Assembly: GCF_001424195.1 (NCBI RefSeq)
Contig: NZ_LMOO01000006.1
Coordinates: 284,871 to 348,870 of the forward strand
Length of the DNA: 64,000 nt
DNA from: Cellulomonas sp. Leaf334
Lineage (GTDB): Bacteria; Actinomycetota; Actinomycetes; Actinomycetales; Cellulomonadaceae
Reading direction: 5' to 3'
This document shows positions 34,383-43,340 of this stretch, one piece after another. The stretch's first letter is position 1. Each line of letters begins with the position of its first letter. The notes beneath the pieces were generated by a model. It worked only from the letters and a program-made list of their open reading frames with translations. It was not told the DNA's origin and made no database searches. Made by a program: the position numbers and the translations under genes.

Positions 34383-35630
34383 ATGACGACGACCACCCCC
34401 CGCCCCAGCCCGCGTCGGCCGGCGGAGCCCGCACCTCCCAGCAGCTCCTTGCTCGGGCAGTGGAACAGTGCGGTCACCAGCTACTACGTGCTCCTCGGCG
34501 CGACGGCGCTCCTGCTCGTCATCGGCCTGGTGATGGTCCTGTCCAGCTCGAGCGTGGAGTCGCTCGACGACGGGGACTCTCCCTACGCGGTGTTCTTCGA
34601 CCAGGCGAAGTACGCGCTCATCGGCCTGCCCCTGCTGTTCGGGCTGTCCCGGGCGCCCGTGCGGTTCTTCCAGGCGATCGCCTGGCCGGCGCTGGCGTTC
34701 GGGATCGTGTTCCAGCTCGCGGTCTTCACACCGCTGGGTTGCGGCGGCGAGGGGGGCAACAACAACTGGGTGTGCCTGCCGGGCTTCTCCGCACAGCCGT
34801 CGGAGACCATCAAGCTCGCGCTCGCCATCTGGCTGGGCGCCGTCCTGACCCGCAAGCTGCACCTGCTGCGCGAGTGGAAGCACGCCCTGATCCCCGCGGT
34901 GCCGGTGGCCGGCATCGCGATCCTCGTCGTCCTCGCCGGGCACGACCTCGGGACCGCGCTGGTACTCATCCTGCTGGTCGCGGGCGCGCTGTTCGTCGCC
35001 GGGGTGCCGATGCGGATGTTCGGCCTCGCCGCGCTGCTCGCGGGCGGACTGACGTTCCTGCTCACCGTCAGCAGCACGAACCGCAAGGACCGGATCATGT
35101 CCTGGCTCTCGGACGAGTGCGACGCCGCGTCGTCGTGCTACCAGACGTTGCACGGTGGCTGGGGACTGGCCAGCGGCGGCTGGGGCGGGCTGGGCCTCGG
35201 GGAGAGCCGGGAGAAGTGGTCCTACCTGCCGGCTGCCCACAACGACTTCATCTTCGCGATCCTCGGTGAGGAGCTCGGACTCATCGGCACGCTGCTCGTC
35301 CTCGGCCTGTTCGGGCTGCTCGCGTTCGCGATGATCCGCGTGATCCGCCGGCACCCCGACCCGTTCGTCCAGATCACCACCGGCGCGATCCTGTGCTGGA
35401 TCATCGGCCAGGCGCTGGTCAACGTCGCCGTCGTCATCGGTCTGGCGCCGGTGATCGGCATCCCGCTCCCGCTGGTCTCAGCGGGTGGCTCGGCGCTGAT
35501 CATGACGATGGCCGCGCTCGGCGTGCTCATCTCGTTCGCACGCTCGGAACCGGGTGCGGCGGAGGCTCTCGCTGCTCGGCCCGGCGTGGTCCGGCGGTCG
35601 CTCGCCGTGATCGGGCGGTCCCGTGGCTGA
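34383..35630 (+). CDS. ftsW: Septal peptidoglycan glycosyltransferase FtsW (SEDS family)
   Basis: FtsW polymerises lipid II at the septum with FtsI. 415 residues, about ten membrane helices; SEDS motifs QPSETIKLALAIWLGA, AGHDLGTALVLIL, the loop with GWGLASGGWGGLGLGESREKW, LPAAHNDFIFAILGEELGLIG and PLPLVSAGGSALIMTMAALG are present. Extracytoplasmic loops carry two pairs of Cys (LGCGGEGGNNNWVC and DECDAASSC). ATG 34383 follows GGAGGGGGAGCG. The end overlaps the murG start by 8 bases. Confidence 0.95.
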   Translation: MTTTTPRPSPRRPAEPAPPSSSLLGQWNSAVTSYYVLLGATALLLVIGLVMVLSSSSVESLDDGDSPYAVFFDQAKYALIGLPLLFGLSRAPVRFFQAIAWPALAFGIVFQLAVFTPLGCGGEGGNNNWVCLPGFSAQPSETIKLALAIWLGAVLTRKLHLLREWKHALIPAVPVAGIAILVVLAGHDLGTALVLILLVAGALFVAGVPMRMFGLAALLAGGLTFLLTVSSTNRKDRIMSWLSDECDAASSCYQTLHGGWGLASGGWGGLGLGESREKWSYLPAAHNDFIFAILGEELGLIGTLLVLGLFGLLAFAMIRVIRRHPDPFVQITTGAILCWIIGQALVNVAVVIGLAPVIGIPLPLVSAGGSALIMTMAALGVLISFARSEPGAAEALAARPGVVRRSLAVIGRSRG

Positions 35631-36759
35631 GGCTCACCCGACCCCTTCGGTGCTGCTGGCGGGCGGCGGGACCGCGGGTCACGTCAACCCGCTGCTCGCC
35701 GTGGCCGACGAGCTCCTACGACGCCACCCGAACGCCCGGCTGACGGTGCTCGGCACCGCCGAGGGCCTCGAGTCCCGTCTCGTCCCGGAGCACGGCCTCC
35801 CGCTGGCCGTCGTCCCACGCGTCCCGCTGCCGCGCCGGCCCACGCTCGACTGGTTCCGCCTGCCGGCGCGCCTGCGGGACGCGGTCCGCGCTGCGGGAGC
35901 GGCGATCGACGACTCCGGGGCACAGGTGGTCGTGGGCTTCGGCGGCTACGTCGCGACCCCCGCCTACCTCGCGGCCCGTCGCCGGGGGATCCCTGTCGTC
36001 ATCCACGAGCAGAACGCGCGCCCGGGACTCGCCAACCGGCTGGGGGCCCGGTGGGCGCGCTCGGTCGCCGTGACGTTCCCGGGCACGGCGCTGCGCGGTG
36101 CCCAGGTCACCGGCCTCCCGCTGCGCGCGCCGATCGCACAGCTCGTCGAGCAGCGACTCGACGACCGCGCGGGGACGCGCGCCGCCGCCGCCGCGGAGCT
36201 CGGCCTCGACCCTGCCCTCCCGACGCTCCTGGTGTCCGGCGGGTCGCTCGGCGCCGTGAGCGTCAACACCGCGGTGGCGGGTGCCGCGGCGGACCTGCTG
36301 GCGGCGGGCGTCCAGGTGCTGCACCTGACGGGCGCCGGCAAGTCCGACGCCGTCCGGACCGCGCTGGTCGGGGTGCCCGGGGCCGAGCGGTACCACGTGC
36401 GGGAGTACCTGACCGAGATGCAGCTGGCGCTCGCCGTCGCGGACGTCGTGATCGGGCGCTCCGGCGCCGGCACGGTGTGCGAGCAGGCGGCCCTCGGCAT
36501 CCCCGCCGTCTACGTCCCGCTGCCCGTCGGCAACGGCGAGCAGCGGCTGAACGCCGCGGCCGTGGTCGCGGCCGGTGGTGGCGTCCTGGTCGACGACGCC
36601 GACCTCGACCCCGACTGGATCCGCGCACACCTGCCGGTCCTGCTGGTCGGCGACGCCGCGGCGGAGACGCGGGAGCGCATGGGCCGCGCGGCCGCCGGCG
36701 TCGGAGTCCGGAACGCCGCCGCCCGGGTGGCCAGGCTGGTCGAGAAGGAGCTGCCATGA
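35623..36759 (+). CDS. murG: Lipid II-forming GlcNAc transferase (MurG)
   Basis: MurG transfers GlcNAc from UDP-GlcNAc to lipid I at the inner membrane face. 378 residues with the GT-B fold: GGGTAGHVNPLLAVADEL near the start, VVVGFGGYVATPAYLAA, VVIHEQNARPGLANR, GGSLGAVSVN in the hinge and RSGAGTVCEQAALGIPAVYVPLP in the donor-binding domain. GTG 35623 lies within the end of ftsW. Its stop forms ATGA with murC. Confidence 0.96.
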   Translation: MAEAHPTPSVLLAGGGTAGHVNPLLAVADELLRRHPNARLTVLGTAEGLESRLVPEHGLPLAVVPRVPLPRRPTLDWFRLPARLRDAVRAAGAAIDDSGAQVVVGFGGYVATPAYLAARRRGIPVVIHEQNARPGLANRLGARWARSVAVTFPGTALRGAQVTGLPLRAPIAQLVEQRLDDRAGTRAAAAAELGLDPALPTLLVSGGSLGAVSVNTAVAGAAADLLAAGVQVLHLTGAGKSDAVRTALVGVPGAERYHVREYLTEMQLALAVADVVIGRSGAGTVCEQAALGIPAVYVPLPVGNGEQRLNAAAVVAAGGGVLVDDADLDPDWIRAHLPVLLVGDAAAETRERMGRAAAGVGVRNAAARVARLVEKELP

Positions 36760-38177
36760 CGGCCGGGCTGCGCCCGACCGACCTCGGCCGGGTCCACCTC
36801 GTCGGCGTCGGTGGTGCGGGGATGTCCGCGATCGCCGCCCTGCTCGCCGCCCGGGGCGTCCCGGTCAGCGGGTCCGACGCGGCCGACGGCCCGGCGCTGC
36901 CGGCGCTGCGGGAGGCGGGTGTCGACGTGCACGTCGGTCATGACGCCTCGCTCGTCGACGACGTCGACACCGTCGTGATCTCGTCGGCCGTCCGGGAGTC
37001 CAACCCGGAGCTCGCCCGCGCCCGTGGTCGCGGCCTGCGGGTGCTGCACCGCTCGGAGGCACTGGCCTCGCTCATGGTCGACCGGGACGCGGTCGCGGTG
37101 GCCGGCGCCCACGGCAAGACCACCACGTCGGCGATGATCGCCACCGTGCTCCTGCACGCGGGCGCCGACCCGTCGTTCGCGATCGGCGGCACTGTGCTCT
37201 CCGCCGACGGGCCGCTCGGCGGTGGCCGCGACGGGGCCGGGCCGGCATTCGTGGCGGAGGCCGACGAGTCCGACGGCTCGTTCCTCGCGTACGCGCCCCT
37301 GGTCGCGGTCGTCACGAACGTCGAGCCGGACCACCTCGACCACTACGGGTCCGCCGAGGCGTTCGAGGACGTCTTCGTCCGGTTCACCGAGCGCATCCGG
37401 CCCGGAGGCACGCTCGTCGTCTGTGCCGACGACGCGGGGGCTGCGCGGCTCGTCGACCGCGTCCGCGACCCGCTCGCGGCACGCGAGGTCACGGTGGTCA
37501 CCTACGGCGTCGCGCCGGACGCCGACGTCCGGGTGGGCGAGCTGTACCCCGACGCCGGCCGCTGGGCGTTCGAGCTCACCGCCAGCGACGTGACGACCAC
37601 GGTCCGGCTCGCGTTCCCGGGCGCGCACAACGCGCTGAACGCCGCGGCCGCCTGGGCCACCGCGCGGCGCCTCGGGGTGCCGGACGCCGCGGACGGCCTC
37701 GCGGCGTTCCGTGGGACCGGGCGGCGCTTCGAGGACCGCGGGACCGTCGGTGGCGTCCGCGTCGTCGACGACTACTCGCACCACCCGACGGAGGTCGCGG
37801 CGCTGCTGCGCGGCGCACGCTCGGTCGTCGGCGACGGCCGGGTCGTCGCCCTGTTCCAGCCGCACCTGTACTCGCGCACCCGTACGTTCGCCGTCGAGTT
37901 CGGAGCCGCGCTCGACCTCGCGGACGTCGTCGTGGTCACCGACGTGTACGCCGCGCGCGAGGACCCGGACCCGTCGGTCACCGGGGCCCTCCTCGTGGAC
38001 AACGTCCCCACGCCCGGCAAGGCGTCCTTCGTGCCCGACCGGTTCGACGCGGCCCGTTCCGCCGCTGCCGCGGCACGCCCCGGCGACCTCGTGCTCACGG
38101 TCGGTGCCGGTGACGTGACCCTGCTCGCCTCGGTCGTGCTCGACGCGCTCGCCGGCCGCGAGCGACCGGGCGCATGA
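36756..38177 (+). CDS. murC: UDP-MurNAc-L-alanine ligase
   Basis: MurC joins L-alanine to UDP-MurNAc, the first peptide step of wall synthesis. 473 residues with VHLVGVGGAGMSAIAALLAARG at the N-terminus, the ATP loop VAGAHGKTTTSAMIATVL, EADESDGSFLAYAPLVAVVT, VEPDHLDHYGSAEAF and the C-terminal DDYSHHPTEVAALLRGAR and LFQPHLYSRTRTFAVEF. ATGA overlaps join it to murG and to ftsQ. Confidence 0.96.
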   Translation: MTAGLRPTDLGRVHLVGVGGAGMSAIAALLAARGVPVSGSDAADGPALPALREAGVDVHVGHDASLVDDVDTVVISSAVRESNPELARARGRGLRVLHRSEALASLMVDRDAVAVAGAHGKTTTSAMIATVLLHAGADPSFAIGGTVLSADGPLGGGRDGAGPAFVAEADESDGSFLAYAPLVAVVTNVEPDHLDHYGSAEAFEDVFVRFTERIRPGGTLVVCADDAGAARLVDRVRDPLAAREVTVVTYGVAPDADVRVGELYPDAGRWAFELTASDVTTTVRLAFPGAHNALNAAAAWATARRLGVPDAADGLAAFRGTGRRFEDRGTVGGVRVVDDYSHHPTEVAALLRGARSVVGDGRVVALFQPHLYSRTRTFAVEFGAALDLADVVVVTDVYAAREDPDPSVTGALLVDNVPTPGKASFVPDRFDAARSAAAAARPGDLVLTVGAGDVTLLASVVLDALAGRERPGA

Positions 38178-39169
38178 GCCCGTCCCGTCCGGCCGGCCCG
38201 CGCAACCCGGCCCCGGGCCGGTCGGCCGCACCGCGTCGCAGCGCGCCCCCGTCGGCCCCGACCCCCGCCGCCAGGCCGGTGCCCCGCGGCAAGCCGGTCA
38301 CGGCGCCGACGCCCACCGTGCCGCAGGAGGAGCCGGCGCCCTTCAGCCGCGCCGTCACGACGTACAGCGCGGGCGGGGCGCGCCGATACTCCGGCCCGGT
38401 CGCGCCACCCGTGGTGTCCACCAGCTCGGAGGCGCGGTTCGCCGAGCGGTCGCGTGCCCGCCGCAACCTGGCGCGGCGCCAGCTCCTGCTCGTCTCCGGC
38501 TCCACGGTCGTGGTCGGCGCGCTCGGGTGGCTGCTGTTTTTCTCCCCGGTGCTCGCTCTGGACCCGGCGCAGGTGCACATCGAGGGCGCGGGCACGGTGG
38601 TCGCGGTCGACCAGGTGCTGGAGGTCGTCGGCGCGCACGCCACGACGCCGCTGCCGCGACTGGACACGGTCGGGCTGCGCGACGAGGTGCTGGAGGTGCC
38701 GGGTGTCCGGGAGGCGCGGGTCACCCGCGAGTGGCCGCAGGGCGTCGCCGTGGTGCTCGTCGCCCGCGAGCCGGTGGCCGCGGTCCCCGAGCAGCCGGCC
38801 ACGGCGATGCCGGGGCAGGCGGGGTTCGCGCTCCTCGACATGGACGGTGTCCAGGTGGGTCGGGTCGATGCCGCACCCGAGGGGCTGCCCGTGGTCGACG
38901 TGCCGGTGGGGGACAAGCGGACGCTGGGGGCCGTGCTGAGCGTGCTCCAGCAGCTGCCCGCGGACCTGCTCGCCCAGGTGGGTGACGTCTCGGCCCGCAC
39001 CCAGGACACGGTGACCATGAAGCTGCGCGACGGGGTGCAGGTGGACTGGGGGAGTGCCGGCGAGACGCCGCTGAAGATCGCGGTGCTCTCGGCGCTGCGG
39101 GCGTCACCGGCGGCCGCCGGGGCCACCGTGATCGACGTGTCCGCACCCCGGCTGCCCATCACCAGGTGA
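38174..39169 (+). CDS. ftsQ: FtsQ division protein
   Basis: 331 residues: a long basic Pro/Ala-rich cytoplasmic part (1-95), one membrane helix (LLLVSGSTVVVGALGWLLFF, about 101-120), a POTRA domain (LDPAQVHIEGAGTVVAVDQVLEVV region) and a C-terminal beta domain. FtsQ recruits FtsL/FtsB to the ring. The RARRNLARRQLLL stretch before the helix is a positive-inside signal. Its end is followed by a 222-base gap with ftsZ promoters. Confidence 0.92.
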   Translation: MSPSRPAGPRNPAPGRSAAPRRSAPPSAPTPAARPVPRGKPVTAPTPTVPQEEPAPFSRAVTTYSAGGARRYSGPVAPPVVSTSSEARFAERSRARRNLARRQLLLVSGSTVVVGALGWLLFFSPVLALDPAQVHIEGAGTVVAVDQVLEVVGAHATTPLPRLDTVGLRDEVLEVPGVREARVTREWPQGVAVVLVAREPVAAVPEQPATAMPGQAGFALLDMDGVQVGRVDAAPEGLPVVDVPVGDKRTLGAVLSVLQQLPADLLAQVGDVSARTQDTVTMKLRDGVQVDWGSAGETPLKIAVLSALRASPAAAGATVIDVSAPRLPITR

Positions 39170-39218
39170 GCAGTCGGGCGAGTTTCGTCGACAACTGCCG
39201 ACACGCGCGGCGCGGTCG

Positions 39219-39281
39219 TTGATCGAGGTGCGGGTGGCACCTAGCGTCACGCACTGACAACGCACCTGACATAACTATAAC
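39219..39281 (+). promoter_or_regulatory. Two predicted ftsZ promoters
   Basis: P1: TTGATC (39219-39224), 17 bases, TAGCGT (39242-39247). P2: CTGACA (39254-39259), 16 bases, TATAAC (39276-39281). P2 lies in an unusually AT-rich stretch. Separate promoters before ftsZ are usual in actinobacteria and give FtsZ in excess over FtsQ. Confidence 0.65.
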
Positions 39282-39309
39282 CCTCAAGTAGAGGGTGAAG
39301 GTTTCACCC
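39281..39309 (+). promoter_or_regulatory. Mutually exclusive hairpins in the ftsZ leader
   Basis: CCCTC (39281-39285) can pair with GAGGG (39291-39295), or GGGTGAA (39293-39299) can pair with TTCACCC (39303-39309); both need bases 39293-39295. A transcript from P2 starts inside the first hairpin and could form only the second. They lie about 85 bases before the ftsZ GTG. Confidence 0.4.
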
Positions 39310-39391
39310 CGACGCTCGTCCGCCGCCGTGCGGGACGCGGACGGACCCCGTGGCCCCGGCCGCGACCGGCACAGAACGAGAGGCACCCACC

Positions 39392-40657
39392 GTGGCAGCT
39401 CCGCAGAACTACCTGGCGGTCATCAAGGTCGTCGGCATCGGCGGCGGCGGCGTCAACGCCGTGAACCGCATGATCGAGGTCGGCCTCAAGGGTGTCGAGT
39501 TCATCGCCGTCAACACCGACGCCCAGGCCCTGCTGATGTCGGATGCCGACGTCAAGCTCGACGTCGGCCGCGAGCTCACCAGGGGACTGGGCGCCGGCGC
39601 CGACCCCGAGGTGGGCAAGAAGGCCGCGGAGGACCACAAGGACGAGATCGAGGACGTCCTGAGGGGCGCCGACATGGTCTTCGTCACCGCGGGCGAGGGT
39701 GGTGGCACCGGCACCGGTGGTGCGCCGGTCGTCGCGCGGATCGCCCGCTCGCTGGGCGCCCTGACCATCGGTGTCGTGACGCGGCCGTTCACGTTCGAGG
39801 GTCGCCGCCGCTCCGTGCAGGCCGACTCGGGCATCGAGGCGCTGCGGGCCGAGGTCGACACGCTCATCGTCATCCCGAACGACCGGCTGCTGCAGATCTC
39901 CGACCGGTCCGTCTCGGTGCTCGACGCGTTCCACTCGGCCGACCAGGTGCTGCTGTCGGGTGTCCAGGGCATCACCGACCTGATCACGACGCCCGGCCTC
40001 ATCAACCTCGACTTCGCCGACGTGAAGTCGGTCATGCAGGGTGCCGGCTCGGCCCTCATGGGGATCGGCTTCGCCCGCGGCGACGACCGCGCGGTGCAGG
40101 CCGCGGAGATGGCGATCTCCTCGCCGCTGCTCGAGGCCAGCATCGACGGTGCCCACGGGGTGCTGCTGTCCATCCAGGGTGGTTCCGACCTCGGGCTGTT
40201 CGAGATCAACGAGGCGGCGCGACTGGTCCAGGAGGCTGCGCACCCCGAGGCCAACATCATCTTCGGTGCGGTCATCGACGACGCCCTCGGCGACGAGGTC
40301 CGGGTGACCGTCATCGCGGCCGGGTTCGACTCGGGCTCGCCGACGGTCCGCCGCGACGCACGAGCGCTGGGTCAGATCAGCGGCAGCCCCGCGCGGCAGG
40401 TGCCGTCGGTGGCTCCGCGCGTCCCGGCGCCCCGTCCCGTCCTCGACCCGGAGGAGCAGCTCGTACCGGTCGGCGCGTACACGCAGAACCACGCCGCGCC
40501 GACGCAGCCCGACGTCCCGGCGTTCCTGTCCACCGAGGCGGAGCCGACGCCCATCACCGGTGCGCTCGAGGTGCCCCGGATCTTCACCGAGGACGCACCT
40601 CGTCGCGACCGCGACCGCGACCGCGACGAGCTGGACGTGCCCGACTTCCTCAAGTGA
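39392..40657 (+). CDS. ftsZ: Cell division GTPase FtsZ
   Basis: FtsZ polymerises into the division ring. 421 residues: start [20 protein letters not shown], the tubulin signature [10 protein letters not shown], the T7 loop with [11 protein letters not shown], and the C-terminal peptide LDVPDFLK that binds SepF. The linker before it contains a run of Arg-Asp repeats ([12 protein letters not shown]). GTG 39392, after GAGAGG, gives the standard actinobacterial N-terminus; an ATG 42 bases earlier would add 14 unconserved residues. The stop overlaps pgeF as GTGA. Confidence 0.97.
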   Translation: MAAPQNYLAVIKVVGIGGGGVNAVNRMIEVGLKGVEFIAVNTDAQALLMSDADVKLDVGRELTRGLGAGADPEVGKKAAEDHKDEIEDVLRGADMVFVTAGEGGGTGTGGAPVVARIARSLGALTIGVVTRPFTFEGRRRSVQADSGIEALRAEVDTLIVIPNDRLLQISDRSVSVLDAFHSADQVLLSGVQGITDLITTPGLINLDFADVKSVMQGAGSALMGIGFARGDDRAVQAAEMAISSPLLEASIDGAHGVLLSIQGGSDLGLFEINEAARLVQEAAHPEANIIFGAVIDDALGDEVRVTVIAAGFDSGSPTVRRDARALGQISGSPARQVPSVAPRVPAPRPVLDPEEQLVPVGAYTQNHAAPTQPDVPAFLSTEAEPTPITGALEVPRIFTEDAPRRDRDRDRDELDVPDFLK

Positions 40658-41430
40658 GCGGGCGCCCACCGGGGACCGACGTCCCGCCGGTCCTCGAGGT
40701 CGACCTGGGTGCTGGTGTCCGCGCAGGGTTCAGCACGCGGGTCGGCGGTGTCAGCCGACCACCGTACGACGCGCTGAACCTCGGTTACGCGGTCGGCGAC
40801 GACCCGTCCGCGGTGGACCGCAACCGGGCCGGTCTCGCACGGTGGGCGGGCGTGCCCGTGGCGTACGCGACGCAGGTGCACGGCTCCCGCGTCGTGGTCC
40901 TGTCACAGCCGCCCGCCCCCGGCTCCACGACGGCGGGGGAGGCTGACGCGCTGGTGTCCGTGTCGCCCGAGGTGGCGGTGGCGGTGCTCGTGGCCGACTG
41001 CGTGCCCGTCCTGCTGGCGGATGCCGAGGCGGGGGTCGTGGCCGCCGTGCACGCCGGCCGCCGCGGGCTCGTCGCCGGTGTCCTCGAGGCGGCCGTCGCC
41101 ACGATGGTCGAGCACGGTGCGTCCGTCCGACGGCTTCGCGCGGCGATCGGCCCCGCGATCGCCGGAGAGTCCTACGAGGTACCGGCAGCGTTGCAGGACG
41201 AGGTCGCGTCCGTGCACCCGCAGACGCGGGCGACGACGTCGTGGGGGACCCCTGCGCTGGACCTGCCCGCGGGCGTCGCCGCGGTCCTCGAGGCCGTGGG
41301 TGTCGAGCACGTCGTGCACCTCGCGCGGGACACGTGGACCGACCCGGCGCTGTTCTCGTTCCGGCGCTCGCAGCGCACCGGCCGGTTCGCGGGCGTCGTC
41401 CGACCGGTCACGGCGACCCATCCGAGGTGA
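40654..41430 (+). CDS. pgeF: PgeF/YfiH multicopper-oxidase-like purine nucleoside protein
   Basis: 258 residues with the conserved zinc site of the family: His in TQVHGSRV, Cys in VADCVPVLL and His in [13 protein letters not shown]. Members were called laccases; work on homologues shows purine nucleoside cleavage (adenosine deaminase or phosphorylase activity) and, in E. coli PgeF, removal of L-Ser from mis-made peptidoglycan precursors. Position directly after ftsZ is typical. The YggS-type PLP gene that often follows is absent here. A 151-base gap precedes sepF. Confidence 0.9.
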   Translation: MSGRPPGTDVPPVLEVDLGAGVRAGFSTRVGGVSRPPYDALNLGYAVGDDPSAVDRNRAGLARWAGVPVAYATQVHGSRVVVLSQPPAPGSTTAGEADALVSVSPEVAVAVLVADCVPVLLADAEAGVVAAVHAGRRGLVAGVLEAAVATMVEHGASVRRLRAAIGPAIAGESYEVPAALQDEVASVHPQTRATTSWGTPALDLPAGVAAVLEAVGVEHVVHLARDTWTDPALFSFRRSQRTGRFAGVVRPVTATHPR

Positions 41431-41489
41431 ACACTCAACTACGCGTGGCCGTCGGGCGTGTCGCGAGGCGGGCGGAACAGGGGCGTTGC

Positions 41490-41495
41490 TAGCGT
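41490..41495 (+). promoter_or_regulatory. Possible sepF -10 box (TAGCGT)
   Basis: TAGCGT lies about 87 bases before sepF in the only sizeable gap between pgeF and sepF. No good -35 element sits 17 bases upstream, so support is weak. Confidence 0.3.
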
Positions 41496-41581
41496 GACCG
41501 TCAGAGGGAGCTCATCGTCGCCGGCTGGACCGGCACGGGCTCCGGGATGGTCCGGAGAGATCCGGGGAGGGAGCCAACGCG

Positions 41582-42076
41582 ATGGCCGGAGCGCTGCGCA
41601 AGACGATGCTGTACCTCGGCCTGGCCGACGACCGGTCGGAGCACGAGGAGTACCTCGAGGAGTTCGACGACCAGGAGGTCGCGGTGCCGCAGGAGTACGA
41701 GGCCCAGGTCACGCCGCTGCACCGGCCGACGCGCACGCCCCTGCCCACGCAGGCCGCGCCGCAGGCCGCTCCCGTCGCGGGCGAGCTCCGGCGGATCACC
41801 ACGATCCACCCGCGCTCCTACAACGACGCCCGCAAGATCGGTGAGGCGTTCCGCGAGGGCACCCCCGTGATCATGAACCTGACGGACATGGACGACGCCG
41901 ACGCCAAGCGTCTCGTCGACTTCTCCGCGGGCCTCATCTTCGGGCTGCACGGTGCGATCGAGCGTGTGACGAGCAAGGTCTTCCTGCTCTCGCCCGCCCA
42001 CGTCGAGGTCGCCGGCGAGGCCGCCGGTCCCGTCGCCGAGCCGCCGACGCGCGCAGGCTTCTACAACCAGAGCTGA
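41582..42076 (+). CDS. sepF: SepF, membrane anchor of FtsZ
   Basis: 164 residues. The first helix [14 protein letters not shown] is the amphipathic membrane-binding segment; an acidic, Pro/Ala-rich linker follows, then the conserved SepF core ([60 protein letters not shown]). Actinobacteria lack FtsA and use SepF to tether the FtsZ C-terminal peptide. GGGGAGGGAG precedes ATG 41582. Confidence 0.96.
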   Translation: MAGALRKTMLYLGLADDRSEHEEYLEEFDDQEVAVPQEYEAQVTPLHRPTRTPLPTQAAPQAAPVAGELRRITTIHPRSYNDARKIGEAFREGTPVIMNLTDMDDADAKRLVDFSAGLIFGLHGAIERVTSKVFLLSPAHVEVAGEAAGPVAEPPTRAGFYNQS

Positions 42077-42079
42077 CGC

Positions 42080-42364
42080 GTGCAAATCGTCGCTGCCCTG
42101 CTGTTCTACGTCGTCCTCGCGTTCTTCCTGCTGCTGCTCATCCGGCTGGTGCTGGACTGGGTGCAGTTCTTCGCGCGGGACTGGCACCCCTCCGGGATCG
42201 CGCTCGTGATCGCCGAGGCGACGTACACGGTGACGGATCCGCCGCTCAAGGCGCTGCGCCGCGTGCTGCCCCCGCTGGCGATCGGATCCGTCCGTCTGGA
42301 CCTGGCGTTCCTGGTGCTGGTGCTGGGCTGCTCCATCCTGATGAGCGTCCTCAGCAGCATCTGA
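42080..42364 (+). CDS. YggT-family membrane protein
   Basis: 94 residues with two membrane helices (about 4-24 and 72-92) and the conserved DPPLKALRRVLPPLAIGSVRLDLAFLVLVL between them. YggT proteins lie between sepF and divIVA in Gram-positives and affect osmotic tolerance or division, by unclear means. GTG 42080 is 4 bases after the sepF stop, so coupled translation is likely. Confidence 0.9.
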   Translation: MQIVAALLFYVVLAFFLLLLIRLVLDWVQFFARDWHPSGIALVIAEATYTVTDPPLKALRRVLPPLAIGSVRLDLAFLVLVLGCSILMSVLSSI

Positions 42365-42493
42365 TCCGACCCCCGACGCGTCTCTGCACGTGTCGCCGGG
42401 ACGTGCGCTCGCTGCATTCTCCGCTACCGTGGCCCGAGGCGGTCGGTGGACTGCCGCCGGCCCGACCGAGCACTACCGACTGAGGTGATGACG

Positions 42494-43177
42494 ATGGCTC
42501 TGCTGACTGCAGACGAGGTCTTGAACAAGAAGTTCCAGGCCACGAAGTTCCGCGAGGGCTACGACCAGGACGAGGTCGACGACTTCCTGGACGAGGTCGT
42601 CAACACGCTGCGCGACCTGCAGGGTGAGAACGACGACCTGAAGACGAAGCTCGCCGCGGCCGAGCGCCGCATCGCCGAGCTGAGCCGCGCAGGCGCCCAG
42701 CAGGCCGTGCCGGCGCCGAAGCCCGAGCCCACGCCCGAGCCTGTCCCTGCCCCCGCGCCGGTGCTCGCCGCGCCGGTCGCCCAGCAGGCGCCGATCGTCG
42801 CGCCGGTGCAGAGCGGCCCGCGTACGAGCGAGCCCGAGTCCGCCACGGGGATGCTCGCCCTGGCCCAGAAGCTGCACGACGACTACGTGCGCAGCGGCCA
42901 GGAGGAGTCCGACCGTCTGGTGGGCGAGGCGAAGAGCCAGGCCAACCGCATCGTCCGTGAGGCCGAGGAGACGTCACAGCGCACGCTCGGTCAGCTGGAG
43001 CAGGAGCGGTCGCTCCTCGAGCGCAAGATCGACGAGCTGCGGGTGTTCGAGCGCGACTACCGGACCCGCCTCAAGAGCTACCTGGAGAACCTGCTAGGTG
43101 ACCTCGACAACCGGGGCAACGCGTTGCCGCCACGCTCGGGGCAGCCTCAGACGGTCGGTGACGGCCAGAACCTCTGA
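42494..43177 (+). CDS. divIVA: DivIVA/Wag31 polar scaffold
   Basis: DivIVA binds curved membrane at poles and septa and recruits wall synthesis. 227 residues: the conserved N-terminal domain MALLTADEVLNKKFQATKFREGYDQDEVDDFLDEV (split here at the usual membrane-binding loop), a coiled coil, a Pro/Ala-rich spacer (about 72-112) and a second coiled coil (about 117-205). ATG 42494 is chosen over 42488 because it gives the family start and AGGTG is well placed. TACCGT (42425-42430) is a possible -10 box. A strong terminator follows, closing the dcw cluster. Confidence 0.95.
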   Translation: MALLTADEVLNKKFQATKFREGYDQDEVDDFLDEVVNTLRDLQGENDDLKTKLAAAERRIAELSRAGAQQAVPAPKPEPTPEPVPAPAPVLAAPVAQQAPIVAPVQSGPRTSEPESATGMLALAQKLHDDYVRSGQEESDRLVGEAKSQANRIVREAEETSQRTLGQLEQERSLLERKIDELRVFERDYRTRLKSYLENLLGDLDNRGNALPPRSGQPQTVGDGQNL

Positions 43178-43249
43178 CGACGGTGTTCCGGCGACCACCC
43201 GCCGGGACGCACGAGTGCATCACCACAGGTCAGGTCGACAGCTGCACAC

Positions 43250-43278
43250 CGCCACGCCGGGTTTCACCCGGCGTGGCG
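43250..43278 (+). terminator. Terminator of the dcw cluster after divIVA
   Basis: GCCACGCCGGG (43251-43261) pairs with CCCGGCGTGGC (43267-43277) around TTTCA, extendable by one pair, and is followed by GTGTTGTGT, which is T-rich for this genome. It lies about 75 bases after divIVA. Confidence 0.85.
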
Positions 43279-43280
43279 TG

Positions 43281-43309
43281 TTGTGTCCCGGACTGCGCCC
43301 GCATACAGT
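43281..43309 (+). promoter_or_regulatory. Promoter of the DksA/TraR-like gene
   Basis: TTGTGT (43281-43286) and TACAGT (43304-43309) are exactly 17 bases apart and begin right after the divIVA terminator. The start would be about 43316, giving a 25-base leader before GTG 43341. Confidence 0.55.
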
Positions 43310-43340
43310 CGCGACACTTCGAGGACAGGGGGGCCCGCTC

